From: Pseudomonas sp. Irchel s3b2
GTDB lineage: Bacteria; Pseudomonadota; Gammaproteobacteria; Pseudomonadales; Pseudomonadaceae
Assembly (NCBI RefSeq): GCF_900187445.1
Contig: NZ_FYEB01000002.1
Span: 25,412 to 89,411, forward strand
Reading direction: 5' to 3'
DNA length: 64,000 nucleotides
The notes under the pieces are model-generated. The model had not been told where the DNA came from and did no database searches. It saw only the letters and a list, made by a program, of their open reading frames with translations. The translations under genes were made by a program, and so were the position numbers. Positions 37,083-46,613 of this stretch are shown here, in pieces (position 1 is the first letter of the stretch; every line of letters begins with the position of its first letter).

Positions 37083-38989
37083 CTGCCCAAACCGCCGCCG
37101 CGCCGAGCATGTTGTCCTCGGCTGAACAACGTAGCGCCGCCCGCCAGTTGACCCTGGCCATGCTTGCACTGGGGTTGCTAGCGCTGGGCCTGATCTGGCG
37201 CGGGTTGTCGCCGGAGCAGACCGGTGTCAGCCAATTGCTGCTGGGTTTCGCTTCCTTGCTGGTGGCCGTGCCGGTCATGCGCTCGGCGTGGTACAGCTTG
37301 CGTTATCCGAGCTTGCACGGGATTACCGATCAACTGATCGCCCTGGCCATGCTCGGCGCTTGGGCCACGGGCGATCTGCTCACTGCGGCACTGTTGCCGA
37401 TCATCATGATTTTCGGTCACGTGCTGGAAGAGCGCAGTGTGATCGGTTCCCAGGAAGCGATTCATGCCCTCGGCAAGCTGACCCGCAGCCATGCGCGCAA
37501 GATTCAGGTTGACGGCTCCGTTGTTGAAGTCGATAACCGCACACTTAAGGCCGGGGACCTCGTGGAGGTGCGTGCCGGTGATCGAGTGCCGGCTGATGGC
37601 CGGGTGTTGTCCGGTCAGGCAAGCCTCGACACCGCATCGATCACCGGTGAGTCGGTGCCCATGGAAGTTGATGTGGGCATGCCGGTATTCGGCGGGGCGA
37701 TCAACCTCGATGGTCTGCTGCGCATTGAAGTGACCCGCACGGGGCACGAATCGACCTTGGGTAAAGTCATCGCGCTGATGCAAAGCGCGGAACGTTCCAA
37801 GCCGCCGATCACGCGTTTGCTCGAACGCTACACCGGCAGCTACATGGTGTTGGTGTTGCTGCTGGCCGCCGTGACCTGGTTCGTGACCAATGATGCGCAA
37901 GCGATGCTCGCAGTGTTGGTAGCGGCTTGCCCTTGTGCGCTGGTGTTGTCGGCACCGGCCACGGCCATTGCCGGGGTGGCGGTGGCGGCTCGGCACGGGA
38001 TTCTGATTCGCAGCTCGGCGTTCCTCGAGGAATTGGCTGACCTGACATCGTTGGTGGTCGACAAGACCGGAACCCTGACGTTCGGCACTTTGCGCCTGCA
38101 ATCCATCGACAGCCCGCTGGAAGATCGCAGTCACGTACTGAAGCTCGCTGCCAGCCTCGGCTCCGCCAGCAGCCACCCAGTCAGCCGCGCCTTGGCCGGG
38201 TTGGTCACTCAGGAGCACTTCTTGCTGCTTTCTGATATTCACGAGCGTCAGGGGCTGGGTGTAGTGGCGATGACGGAGCAGGGCGAGGCGGCCCTCGGTC
38301 GTCCGGAGCTGTTCGCTCAGTTGGGCATCGCCACATCAGCTGTTCCCGAACACGATGGCCCGATTGCCGGGTTGGCACTCAACGGTGAGTTTCTCGCCTG
38401 GCTGTTGCTCGCCGACAGTGTCAAACCTGAGGCACGGTCTGCCTTGAGCGAGTTGCGTGAACTGGGCTTGGGTCGTCAGTTGTTGCTCACTGGAGATCGG
38501 CAAAGCGTTGCGCACACGCTGGCCCGTGATGTGGGGATCAGTGATGTCGAAGCCCAGGCCTTGCCCGAGGACAAACTCAATCGCGTGTTGAAAGAGATCG
38601 GCAGCGGTTTCCGGCCGATGGTCGTGGGAGACGGCATCAACGATTCCCTGGCGCTCAAGGCCGGTGTGGTCGGCGTGGCGATGGGGGCGGGCGGCGCGGA
38701 CGTCGCGCTGGCTTCGGCCGATATCGTACTGATCGGCAGCGACCTGCGCCGGCTCGGAACCTGCGTGCGCTTGAGTCGCCAATGCCGCCAGACCTTGCAG
38801 GTCAACGTGATCATCGGTTTGGGCTGGACCCTGGCCATCGTCGCGTTCGCCGCATTCGGCTGGCTCGGCGCGGCAGGGGCGATGATTGCCGCGCTGTTGC
38901 ACAACTTGAGCACGTTATTGGTACTCGGTAATGCCGGACGTTTGCTACGCTTTCAGGAACCCCTACTCAAGCTTAAGGATGAGGTGTGA
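37079..38989 (+). CDS. P1B-type (heavy-metal) cation-translocating ATPase
   Basis: The 636-residue pump has TGES in the actuator domain (ASITGESVPME), CPC at residues 284-286, the phosphorylated Asp328 in DKTGTLT, the SHP motif in SASSHPVSRA and the hinge GDGINDS. It lacks any N-terminal metal-binding domain. In the last two helices the positions of the ZntA ligands Lys693 and Asp714 align with Thr and His (HNLST), so Zn/Cd specificity cannot be assumed. It is the last gene of the SPFH chain, overlapping by ATGA. The metal is unknown. Confidence 0.9.
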   Translation: MTAQTAAAPSMLSSAEQRSAARQLTLAMLALGLLALGLIWRGLSPEQTGVSQLLLGFASLLVAVPVMRSAWYSLRYPSLHGITDQLIALAMLGAWATGDLLTAALLPIIMIFGHVLEERSVIGSQEAIHALGKLTRSHARKIQVDGSVVEVDNRTLKAGDLVEVRAGDRVPADGRVLSGQASLDTASITGESVPMEVDVGMPVFGGAINLDGLLRIEVTRTGHESTLGKVIALMQSAERSKPPITRLLERYTGSYMVLVLLLAAVTWFVTNDAQAMLAVLVAACPCALVLSAPATAIAGVAVAARHGILIRSSAFLEELADLTSLVVDKTGTLTFGTLRLQSIDSPLEDRSHVLKLAASLGSASSHPVSRALAGLVTQEHFLLLSDIHERQGLGVVAMTEQGEAALGRPELFAQLGIATSAVPEHDGPIAGLALNGEFLAWLLLADSVKPEARSALSELRELGLGRQLLLTGDRQSVAHTLARDVGISDVEAQALPEDKLNRVLKEIGSGFRPMVVGDGINDSLALKAGVVGVAMGAGGADVALASADIVLIGSDLRRLGTCVRLSRQCRQTLQVNVIIGLGWTLAIVAFAAFGWLGAAGAMIAALLHNLSTLLVLGNAGRLLRFQEPLLKLKDEV

Positions 38990-39110
38990 GCGTCTACAAC
39001 TTTTCAGAACTGTGTGCCGGATTTGTAGTCATCTAGGGTAAGGCGGTCATTTTCAACGATCGCCTGCTGGCTGGCTTCACTGTTGGAAGCAATATGGGAA
39101 TAGACAAAGG

Positions 39111-39120
39111 CTATTAATTC
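39111..39120 (+). promoter_or_regulatory. Possible sigma-S -10 element of the cyclopropane synthase gene
   Basis: CTATTAATTC lies 67 bp before the start codon and resembles the sigma-S -10 consensus CTATACT. Cyclopropane synthase genes in Pseudomonas are known to depend on RpoS. The match is partial, and no transcription start can be read from sequence. Confidence 0.3.
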
Positions 39121-39186
39121 GATCGCCTGCTATTTTTCAAGGATGGTCTACCCTCAGATTTGTCGTCTGAAAAAGGGGGGCTTTTC

Positions 39187-40374
39187 ATGCTCGCGCAACT
39201 TCCACCGGCCTTACAGAATCTGCAATTGCCACTTCGCTTGCGACTCTGGGACGGCCATGAGTTCAATCTGGGGCCGACGCCCAGCGTCACCATTGTGGTC
39301 AAGGACCCCCACATGGTTACCCAGTTCACCCATCCCAGCCTCGATGCGTTGGGGGCGGCATTTGTCGAAGGCAAGCTAGAGCTGGAAGGCTCCATCAGCG
39401 ATGTGATTCGTATCTGCGATGAGTGGAGTCAGGCGCTGATCAACGAGGACGAAGATGAGCAACCGGTGCGCACGGTTCATGACAAAGAAACCGATGCCAA
39501 AGCCATCTCCTACCACTACGACCTCTCCAACGCGTTTTACCAACTGTGGCTCGACAGCGACATGGCGTATTCCTGCGCCTATTTCGAGACTGGCAGTGAA
39601 ACTCTGGAACAAGCCCAACAGGCCAAGTTTCGCCACTTGTGCCGCAAGCTGCGGTTGCAGCCAGGCGAATATCTGCTGGATGTCGGTTGCGGCTGGGGCG
39701 GGTTGGCGCGGTATGCGGCTCGGGAGTTCGGCGCGAAGGTGTTCGGGATCACGCTCAGTAAAGAGCAATTGGAACTGGCCCGCGAACGGGTGAAAGCCGA
39801 AGGTCTGGAGGATCAGATCGAATTGCAACTGCTCGACTACCGCGATTTACCTCAGGACGGGCGCTTCGACAAGGTGGTCAGCGTCGGCATGTTCGAACAC
39901 GTTGGCCATGCGAATCTTGCCGAGTACTGCAAAACCTTGTTCGGCGCGGTGAAAGAGGGTGGCCTGGTGATGAACCACGGGATCACCGCCAAGCACACCG
40001 ACGGTCGCCCTGTTGGGCGTGGCGCCGGTGAATTCATTGAGAAGTATGTGTTCCCCAACGGCGAGTTGCCGCACTTGGCGATGATCTCGGCCGAGATCAG
40101 CGAAGCGGGTCTGGAGATCGTCGATGTCGAGAGTCTGCGTCTGCATTACGCGCGAACCCTGGACCACTGGAGCGAACGCCTGGAAGACAATCTGGAGGCT
40201 GCCGGCAAACTGGTGCCAGAACAGGCTCTACGCATCTGGCGGTTGTACCTGGCGGGATGCGCCTATGCGTTCGCAAGAGGCTGGATCAACCTGCATCAAA
40301 TCCTCGCGGTGAAAGCCCATCCCGATGGCAGCCATGAACTGCCCTGGACTCGCGACGACATTTACAACCCTTAA
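39187..40374 (+). CDS. cfaB: Cyclopropane-fatty-acyl-phospholipid synthase
   Basis: The 395-residue enzyme methylenates cis-unsaturated acyl chains in membrane phospholipids with SAM. The SAM loop is [16 protein letters not shown] (about 165-180). A separate N-terminal lipid-binding half precedes it, and the length is right for P. putida CfaB. ATG 39187 follows a GGGGGG at 39175-39180; the TTG at 39160 is less likely. The stop codon shares the bases TTAA with the stop of the convergent cardiolipin synthase gene. Confidence 0.94.
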   Translation: MLAQLPPALQNLQLPLRLRLWDGHEFNLGPTPSVTIVVKDPHMVTQFTHPSLDALGAAFVEGKLELEGSISDVIRICDEWSQALINEDEDEQPVRTVHDKETDAKAISYHYDLSNAFYQLWLDSDMAYSCAYFETGSETLEQAQQAKFRHLCRKLRLQPGEYLLDVGCGWGGLARYAAREFGAKVFGITLSKEQLELARERVKAEGLEDQIELQLLDYRDLPQDGRFDKVVSVGMFEHVGHANLAEYCKTLFGAVKEGGLVMNHGITAKHTDGRPVGRGAGEFIEKYVFPNGELPHLAMISAEISEAGLEIVDVESLRLHYARTLDHWSERLEDNLEAAGKLVPEQALRIWRLYLAGCAYAFARGWINLHQILAVKAHPDGSHELPWTRDDIYNP

Positions 40375-41810
40375 AGAATCGGTGAAATAAGCCGGGCGAT
40401 CCGCATGCCGATCTGTTGCAGGCGGTGGGTTTCCCGGCTTTCTTCTTTGGCGATTTCGTGAGCCTGGGCGAAGTCAAAGTTGAGCATCTGTTCCACTTCG
40501 GCGGCAAACGCACTGTCGACCGTCAGCAACATCACTTCGAAGTTCAGCCGGAACGAACGGTTGTCCATGTTGGCGCTGCCGATGGCGCTGATCTCGTTGT
40601 CGATCAGCACCACTTTTTGATGCAGGAACCCGGGTTGGTAACGGAACATGCGCACACCGGCACGCACCGCTTCGAAGGCATAAAGATTTGAAGCGGCATA
40701 GACGATCCGGTGATCCGGCCTCGCCGGCAACAAAATCCGTACATCCACACCGCGCAGCACCGCCAGTCGTAACGCGGCAAACACCGCTTCGTCGGGGATG
40801 AAGTAAGGCGTGGTGATCCACACCCGTTCTGTCGCCGCATGGATGGCTTCGACGAAGAACAGCGAGCAGGTTTCGTAGGAATCCGCCGGGCCGCTGGCCA
40901 GCAACTGGCAGAGCACGCCGTCGTCCGGATAAACCTCCGGCAAGATCAACGGCGGCAGCGAACGGGCCGCCCAGAACCAGTCTTCGGCAAAGGATTCCTG
41001 CATGCAGGCCACCACCGGCCCGCGTACTTGCACGTGAGTGTCGCGCCAGGGGGCCAAGGGTGGTTTCTCGCCCATATATTCGTCGCCGACGTTGAGCCCG
41101 CCGACAAAACCGATAATCCCGTCGACTACTACGATTTTGCGATGGTTGCGAAAATTGACCTGAAAGCGATTGAGCCAGCCGCTACGGGTGGCGAAGGCTT
41201 TGACCTCGATACCGGCATCGCGCAACGGTTGCACGTAACCGTGAGGCAAGGAGTGGCTGCCGATGCGGTCGTAGAGCAGGTAAATCGCCACGCCCTCGGC
41301 AGCTTTCTTCGTCAGCAGGGTGTGCAGGCGTTGGCCGAGGCGATCGTCGTGGATGATGAAGAACTGGATCAGTACAGCTTGCCGGGCGTGACTGATGGCG
41401 TCGAAAATCGCATCGAAAGTGGCTTGGCCGTCGATCAACAGGCGCACTTCGTTATTCGCCAGGCACGGCATGCGTCCCAGTTTTGGCATGGCCCTCAAAG
41501 ACGCGTAGGCACTGGAAGCGCGAGCAGCCAGTGCCTCTTCTACCCAGGGACGCCAGTTCAACTCGGAGATTGCCTTGCGCATTTCCTCGTTGGCTTGCCG
41601 CCGGGCCTTGATATAGCCATCGAAGGTGCTGCGGCCGAAGACCAGATAAGGGATAAGCGTGAGGTAGGGAATGAACAGCAGTGACAGAGCCCAAGCGATC
41701 GAGCCTTGAGCTGTCCGTACGGTCAATACGGCATGGATGGCGGCAATCGAGCCCAGCGTGTGCAGCAGAGCGATCAGATAACCGAATACATGCGGTCCAA
41801 AATAATCCAT
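40371..41810 (-). CDS. cls: Cardiolipin synthase
   Basis: The 479-residue phospholipase-D superfamily enzyme joins two phosphatidylglycerols into cardiolipin. Two membrane helices lie at the N-terminus, followed by two HKD motifs: [16 protein letters not shown] and [23 protein letters not shown] 41810 ([12 protein letters not shown]) is preferred over the ATG at 41837. It converges on cfaB with overlapping stops, so two lipid-remodelling genes end head-on. Confidence 0.95.
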   Translation of the reverse strand: MDYFGPHVFGYLIALLHTLGSIAAIHAVLTVRTAQGSIAWALSLLFIPYLTLIPYLVFGRSTFDGYIKARRQANEEMRKAISELNWRPWVEEALAARASSAYASLRAMPKLGRMPCLANNEVRLLIDGQATFDAIFDAISHARQAVLIQFFIIHDDRLGQRLHTLLTKKAAEGVAIYLLYDRIGSHSLPHGYVQPLRDAGIEVKAFATRSGWLNRFQVNFRNHRKIVVVDGIIGFVGGLNVGDEYMGEKPPLAPWRDTHVQVRGPVVACMQESFAEDWFWAARSLPPLILPEVYPDDGVLCQLLASGPADSYETCSLFFVEAIHAATERVWITTPYFIPDEAVFAALRLAVLRGVDVRILLPARPDHRIVYAASNLYAFEAVRAGVRMFRYQPGFLHQKVVLIDNEISAIGSANMDNRSFRLNFEVMLLTVDSAFAAEVEQMLNFDFAQAHEIAKEESRETHRLQQIGMRIARLISPIL

Positions 41811-41941
41811 GGGGCAGCCTTGCTCCTGAAGATTCAATGCTTAACAGACCATGTTCCGGGCAGAATGTCGCTATTTAATTGGCCCATGAACCGAAGCCTG
41901 TGGCTGACGTCTAACGGCCACTAATGATCAGGAGTTACTCG

Positions 41942-42463
41942 ATGAACGTTCGTCTGCTGGGTTTGGCCATGGCACTTGGTTTGGCACTTCCTGTGGCTGC
42001 TCAGGCGCAGATGTTGCAACCGGGTTTGTGGGAAATGACTTCAAGCAACATGAAGGTCGATGACCAGAACCTGCCCGATCTTCAACTGATTCTCGGCCAG
42101 ATACAGAGTCAGATGACCCCTGAACAGCGCGCGCAGCTGGAGAAGCAGGGCATCACCATGGGCGGCAAAGGGATTCGGGCTTGCCTGACGCCTGAGCAGG
42201 TGAAGACCGACAACATTCCATTGACGGACCCACAATCGGGCTGCACCCAGCAAATCACCGAGCGCACCGGCAACCAGTGGAAATTCCGTTTCAGCTGTCC
42301 GAAAGCGCAAGGTGCGGGTGTCGCCACATTCCTCAGCGATCGTGAGTTCACTACCAAGGTCAACGGCACCTTCAACGCCACCGGCATTCAGCAGAAGGGT
42401 AGCCTCGATACGCGTGCGGTGTGGTTGGGCCAGGATTGCGGGACTGTTAAACCAAGAGCCTAA
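41942..42463 (+). CDS. DUF3617 family exported protein
   Basis: The 173-residue protein has a clear signal peptide (MNVRLLGLAMALGLALPVAAQAQ). The mature part starts MLQPGLWEMTS, the entry segment of DUF3617, and includes two Cys pairs (RACLTPEQ and SGCTQQ; FSCPKAQ and QDCGTV), which may form disulfides in the periplasm. AGGAG precedes the ATG at 41942. Its function is not known. Confidence 0.85.
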   Translation: MNVRLLGLAMALGLALPVAAQAQMLQPGLWEMTSSNMKVDDQNLPDLQLILGQIQSQMTPEQRAQLEKQGITMGGKGIRACLTPEQVKTDNIPLTDPQSGCTQQITERTGNQWKFRFSCPKAQGAGVATFLSDREFTTKVNGTFNATGIQQKGSLDTRAVWLGQDCGTVKPRA

Positions 42464-42467
42464 AAGC

Positions 42468-42559
42468 TTCGCGGGCAAGCCTCGCTCCTACGGGTATCAA
42501 TGTCGTTTTGTGATCGTGCGAACGACACAAATCCTGTAGGAGCGAGGCTTGCCCGCGAA
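42468..42559. repeat. REP-type inverted repeat, 23-bp perfect arms
   Basis: Arms at 42468-42490 and 42537-42559 are exact reverse complements; the arm contains CGGGCAAGCCTCGCTCCTA. An inner GTCGTT/AACGAC pair lies in the spacer. A nearly identical element lies at 53593-53681. The rest of the gap, 42560-42710, holds no gene I can support. Confidence 0.9.
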
Positions 42560-42710
42560 AGCGTCCGCTCAGACGCCTCCAGCCTTCGACGAATTCAACC
42601 ATTCACACGCCGCCTCAATCCCTTTCTCGCCGAAATCCTCTCCACTGCAGCTGCGCATGCTGACAAACCTGCCGTCGTCATATGGACGATTAGCGTGCGG
42701 GGCAATCTGG

Positions 42711-43271
42711 TCAGAACTCGTTTTGCAGGGCTTTGTAGCCCCGCACCAGATCGACGTTGGTGCGCGCCACGTCTTCGGAAAACTCTGAGGCGCTGACGCT
42801 CACCGGTGGGAACTGCGACAGGTCGGTGTTGGGGCCGATGCGCGTGGTGGAGGGCACGTAGAAGTCTTCAGGCAAGTCACGGTCGTCGACCACCGAGTTG
42901 TGCCGCACCACGCAACCGTCGCCCACCACGCAGTTGAACAGCACGCTGTTGAACCCGATGAACACTCGGTTACCGACGGTGCAGGGGCCATGCACGATGG
43001 AGCGGTGGGCGATGGAGCTGAACTCGCCGATGGTCACCGCCGCGCCAGACTTTGAGTGGATCACCACGCCGTCCTGAATGTTCGAATTGGCACCGATGGT
43101 GATCGGCTCCATCTCGCCCGAGTCATCCACTTCATCGGCGCGAATCACCGCATAGGGACCGACGAACACATTCTCGCCAATCACCACCTTGCCGCAGATG
43201 ATGGCGGTTTTATCCACGTACGCCGACTCCGCAATCAACGGCAGATCGCCTGAAGGATTCTTGCGGATCAT
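42711..43271 (-). CDS. Gamma-class carbonic anhydrase-like hexapeptide-repeat protein
   Basis: The 186-residue left-handed beta-helix protein has hexapeptide repeats such as VVIGENVFVGPYAVI and His ligands in VVIHSKSG and SSIAHRSIVHG. It is the last gene of the zinc operon; the ATG overlaps the znuA-like stop (ATGA). P. aeruginosa PA5540 is the counterpart I remember. Gamma carbonic anhydrases can use metals other than zinc, which suits a role in zinc shortage. Confidence 0.88.
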   Translation of the reverse strand: MIRKNPSGDLPLIAESAYVDKTAIICGKVVIGENVFVGPYAVIRADEVDDSGEMEPITIGANSNIQDGVVIHSKSGAAVTIGEFSSIAHRSIVHGPCTVGNRVFIGFNSVLFNCVVGDGCVVRHNSVVDDRDLPEDFYVPSTTRIGPNTDLSQFPPVSVSASEFSEDVARTNVDLVRGYKALQNEF

Positions 43272-44143
43272 GGCTTGCTCAACGCCTCATACAAGGTGTT
43301 GAGGTTGTATTCGAACAACCCGGCGAACGTGCTGGCCGGACCGGTCGCCGCGAGGGCATCGGAGTACAGCGTGCCACCAATGTGAGCGCCGCTTTCATCG
43401 GCAATTTGCTTGAGCAGGCGTGCGTCCTTGATGTTTTCCATGAACACCGCTTTGACCTTGGCCTGACGGATCTGCGTGATCAGCGCAGCGACTTCGGCAG
43501 CGGACGGTTCGCGTTCGGTGGACAGACCTTGAGGCGCCATGAAGTCGATGCCGTAAGCCTGACCGAGATAGCCAAAGGCGTCATGGGAGGTCACGATTTT
43601 GCGATTGCCCGGCGGCAGCGAACCGAGCTTGGTTTTGGCGTCGGCGAGCAAGGCGTAGATCTTTTTCAGGTAGACTTGGCTGTTGTGTTCGTAGTCGGCT
43701 TTGTTGGCCGGGTCGGCGGCGATCAGCGCTTTGGTGATGTTGCTGATGTACAACTCGGTATTCGCCAGGTTGTGCCAGGCGTGTGGGTCGGGAATGGTTT
43801 CGCCGTCTTCATCCAGCGAGCGCGGAATGACACCATGGCTGGCGCTGATGACCGGAGCTTTGGTCTCGGTACTGGTTACCAAACGGTCCAGCCAAGGCTC
43901 GAAACCTAGCCCGTTCTTGATGATCAGTTTGGCCTTGAGTAATGCCTTGGCATCGTCCGGAGTCGGCTCGTAGGTATGGGCATCGGCGTCCGGGCCGACC
44001 ATGTTGGTGATCTGAATATGGTCGCCGCCGACCTGATGGGTCATGTCGGCGAGGATGCTGAAGCTGGTGACTACCTGGAGTTTTTCCGCGGCTGACAACG
44101 ACATCGACAACATCAAACTGAACAGCACGAGTAAAGCGCGCAT
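43268..44143 (-). CDS. znuA: Zinc/manganese ABC transporter substrate-binding protein
   Basis: The 291-residue periplasmic protein has a signal peptide (MRALLVLFSLMLSMSLSAAEK). Metal ligands of cluster A-I binding proteins are visible: His in DADAHTYEP, His in DPHAWHN, Glu in STEREPS and Asp in GTLYSD. There is no His-rich loop of the E. coli ZnuA kind. I chose ATG 44143, which has TGAGG upstream; ATG 44158 overlaps the permease stop and adds only five residues. Operon and Zur box point to zinc. The classic znuABC may be elsewhere, so this is a second zinc importer. Confidence 0.87.
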   Translation of the reverse strand: MRALLVLFSLMLSMSLSAAEKLQVVTSFSILADMTHQVGGDHIQITNMVGPDADAHTYEPTPDDAKALLKAKLIIKNGLGFEPWLDRLVTSTETKAPVISASHGVIPRSLDEDGETIPDPHAWHNLANTELYISNITKALIAADPANKADYEHNSQVYLKKIYALLADAKTKLGSLPPGNRKIVTSHDAFGYLGQAYGIDFMAPQGLSTEREPSAAEVAALITQIRQAKVKAVFMENIKDARLLKQIADESGAHIGGTLYSDALAATGPASTFAGLFEYNLNTLYEALSKP

Positions 44144-44154
44144 CGGACAACACC

Positions 44155-45024
44155 TCATTGGGATGTGAGCAAAGGCGGGCGGCGCAGCAAACCGTGCACC
44201 GGACCGAACACCACGGACAGCAAATACAAAGCGCCAGCCACCAGCACGATCGCCGGGCCGCTGGGCAGTGAGTAGTAAAACGACAGCAACAAACCGAGCC
44301 AGACCGAGAGGGAGCCGAGCAGGGCGGCAATCGCGATCAGTACCGGCAAGCGGCGACTCCAGAAGCGAGAAGCCGCGGCTGGCAACATCATCAAACCGAC
44401 CACCATCAACGCGCCGATGGCCTGGAAACCGATCACCAGGTTTAGCACCACCAGGGTCAGAAATATCCCGTGAGCCAGTGGCCCGAGGCGGCTGACGGTT
44501 TGCAGAAAGAGTGGGTCGAGAGTGTCCAGCAACAGGGGTTTGTAGATGAGGGCCATGGCGATCAGGCTGAAGCCGGAGACCCAAATCATGCCGGTCAAAG
44601 TCGGCCCGTCGACCGCCAGCGCCGAGCCGAACAACAGGTGCAACAGGTCCAGCCGCTTGCCGGCGATACCGAGGATCAGTACGCCGGTGGCCAGCGATAT
44701 CGGGTAGATCGCGGCCAGGCTCGCGTCTTCCCGCAGGCCGGTGCGGCGGGTGATCCAGGCCGCCAGTCCAGCCATGCTCAACCCAGCGCCGAGGCCGCCG
44801 ATAGTCAGCGCGGGCAGGCTCAACCCGGCAAACCAGAAGCCCAATGCTGCGCCCGGCAAGATGCCGTGAGCCACTGCATCGCCGATCAAGCTCATGCGCC
44901 GCAGGATCAGAAACACCCCAAGCGGAGCGGTGCTGCACGCCAGAACGAGACCACCAAGCAACGCCCGGCGCATGAAGACGAATTCGTGGAACGGTTGCCA
45001 AAGCTGAGCGGTAGCGATCATCAA
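44155..45024 (-). CDS. znuB: Zinc ABC transporter permease
   Basis: The 289-residue protein has about eight hydrophobic segments and the ABC-3 family layout (FMRRALLGGLVLACSTAPLGVFLILRRMSLIGDAVAHGILPG, shown split at the loop between two helices). It forms the membrane channel for zinc uptake with the ATPase and binding protein on either side. Its ATG overlaps the ATPase stop (ATGA). Confidence 0.9.
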   Translation of the reverse strand: MMIATAQLWQPFHEFVFMRRALLGGLVLACSTAPLGVFLILRRMSLIGDAVAHGILPGAALGFWFAGLSLPALTIGGLGAGLSMAGLAAWITRRTGLREDASLAAIYPISLATGVLILGIAGKRLDLLHLLFGSALAVDGPTLTGMIWVSGFSLIAMALIYKPLLLDTLDPLFLQTVSRLGPLAHGIFLTLVVLNLVIGFQAIGALMVVGLMMLPAAASRFWSRRLPVLIAIAALLGSLSVWLGLLLSFYYSLPSGPAIVLVAGALYLLSVVFGPVHGLLRRPPLLTSQ

Positions 45025-45689
45025 GCCACCTGCGTCTGGGGTTGTTGGCGAATCAGATCGGTACTGGGGCCGAGGACGCAGCCGCTAATTTTGATCAATA
45101 GGGCTTGAGGGATGTGTTGGCGCACGGCAGCCAGGTCATGACACACCACGACCAGTGTTCGGCCTTCGGCATGCCAGGCGTGGATGTGTTTCCAGAGCAG
45201 CGCCTGGCCGAGTTCGTCGAGCGCGGCGTGGGGTTCGTCGAGCAGCAACAAGGGGGCTTCGGCGAGACTCAGCCGGGCGAGCAGGGCACGCTGCAGCTCA
45301 CCCCCTGAGAGAGCCATCAATGGGCGATGTTCCAGGCCAGTCAGATACCAGTCTTCCAGCGCAGACTTGAGGCGTTGACTGCGCATCTCCGGAGCTTGTT
45401 TGCTGCCCCAAAAACCTGCGGCCACCAACTCTTGCAGGCTGATGGGGAATTGCCGGTCCAGGTGTTGTTGCTGAGGCAGGAACGAAAGGCCGCCTTTGCG
45501 TGGAACATCAATGATGACTTTGCCGCTCAGTGGCTTTTGCAGACCGGCGATGACTTTCAGCAGGCTACTTTTACCCGAACCGTTGGCACCGATGACGGCG
45601 GTCAGACTTCCTTTGGGTAATTGGCAATCCACCGGCGGAGTGAGTGGTTGGCCGGGGGCGCCCCAGCGCAAAGCTTGGCATCGGATCAT
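45021..45689 (-). CDS. znuC: Zinc ABC transporter ATP-binding protein
   Basis: The 222-residue ATPase has Walker A GANGSGKSS, the signature LSGGELQRALLARL and Walker B LLLLDEPHAALD. ATG 45689 overlaps the folE2 stop (ATGA), so the in-frame extension to 45707 is rejected. It powers the adjacent zinc permease. Confidence 0.92.
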   Translation of the reverse strand: MIRCQALRWGAPGQPLTPPVDCQLPKGSLTAVIGANGSGKSSLLKVIAGLQKPLSGKVIIDVPRKGGLSFLPQQQHLDRQFPISLQELVAAGFWGSKQAPEMRSQRLKSALEDWYLTGLEHRPLMALSGGELQRALLARLSLAEAPLLLLDEPHAALDELGQALLWKHIHAWHAEGRTLVVVCHDLAAVRQHIPQALLIKISGCVLGPSTDLIRQQPQTQVA

Positions 45690-46582
45690 GCGGCCTCCCA
45701 ATTCCATCGGCTTTCGGCAACGGCATCGTGGGCGTGAAGACTTTCGGCGTGGACGACTCGCACATGAAAGGCATTGATGCCCGGGGAACGTTTCAGGGCT
45801 AGGTTCAAGCGTCGGGCAGCGTCTTCGCAGAACATCAGGTTCTGACCGTTGGCGAGCGCGAAGGCTTGTTCGTCGGCGCGTTTCACGGCGGTTTGCACCG
45901 CGGTGCCGAGGGCTGCTTCCGCGTCGTTGATCGCGGCGATCAGCGGCAGGTCATCCAGGTAATCGTCCAGACGCAGCTGCAATTGCGCATTGCTGCGTTG
46001 GCTATGCGGCGTGGCGACGATGCCTTTCGTAGATCCGAGCCAAGCCAGAACGTCAGCGTGTTGCAATGCCCGATTGGCAAAGTCATCAACGAATTGTTGC
46101 TGAATCAACTGCCGCGAAAGTGCCGCTGAGCACGGGCAGGTTGAGGAATAAGGAACGTCGATTTTTAGTTCCACGTGGAACATCGTGTTTTTCAAACTCG
46201 CTTCGATGCTCACCGGATAAGTTTTCCAACCGGCTAGGGGACTGATGAGCGCGGGTCTTTTGAGCAATAGTTCGGAGTGAATTTTTAGGTAAGCGTTGTG
46301 GGAAAGTCCTTCATGGGTCTCGAGAAAATTCTGCAAGACTCGCCGGAACAACGCCGGTGAAAGGTTTTCCTGCTCAAGCATTTCCAGCGCCAGATACAGC
46401 CGCGACATATGGATGCCGCGCGCCTCTCCATCGTCGAGGCTAACGCCAGCGTCGGCCTTTGCGCTCAGTCGCTGGCCATCGAATAAAACAGGAAGAGCAA
46501 TGCCGCACATGCCCACCCACTCGAGTGGCAGGGCTTGGCGTGAGGCCTGCGCGGCGATATCCGGCAGAGTCAGCGCATTCAT
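45686..46582 (-). CDS. folE2: GTP cyclohydrolase FolE2 (type IB)
   Basis: The 298-residue enzyme makes dihydroneopterin triphosphate for folate. Unlike FolE it does not need zinc, so cells use it in zinc starvation. The catalytic Cys lies in SSTCPCSAALSRQ, and HVELKIDVPY is conserved. It is the first gene of the zinc operon; the Zur box ends 32 bp before the start. ATG 46594 is an alternative. A perfect parS-like site lies within the codons for MFHVEL. Confidence 0.93.
   Translation of the reverse strand: MNALTLPDIAAQASRQALPLEWVGMCGIALPVLFDGQRLSAKADAGVSLDDGEARGIHMSRLYLALEMLEQENLSPALFRRVLQNFLETHEGLSHNAYLKIHSELLLKRPALISPLAGWKTYPVSIEASLKNTMFHVELKIDVPYSSTCPCSAALSRQLIQQQFVDDFANRALQHADVLAWLGSTKGIVATPHSQRSNAQLQLRLDDYLDDLPLIAAINDAEAALGTAVQTAVKRADEQAFALANGQNLMFCEDAARRLNLALKRSPGINAFHVRVVHAESLHAHDAVAESRWNWEAA
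46167..46182. other. parS-like chromosome partition site (copy 2), inside folE2
   Basis: AGTTCCACGTGGAACA is identical to the site at 36032-36047 and matches the Pseudomonas parS core GTTCCACGTGGAAC. It lies within coding sequence for a conserved FolE2 segment, so it must satisfy both protein and ParB constraints if functional. Confidence 0.8.
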
Positions 46583-46613
46583 GAGCAGGTCCATCGTGGG
46601 AGTTGATTTGGCA

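Noticed and set aside
39160..39186. TTG start for cyclopropane synthase
   Set aside because: ATG 39187 has the purine-rich ribosome binding site at the right distance and gives the usual length.
42569..42658. 29-residue minus-strand frame (MRSCSGEDFGEKGIEAACEWLN...)
   Set aside because: The composition looks protein-like and the frame stays open upstream to the carbonic anhydrase stop, so it may be a gene remnant. It has no ribosome binding site and no family I recognise.
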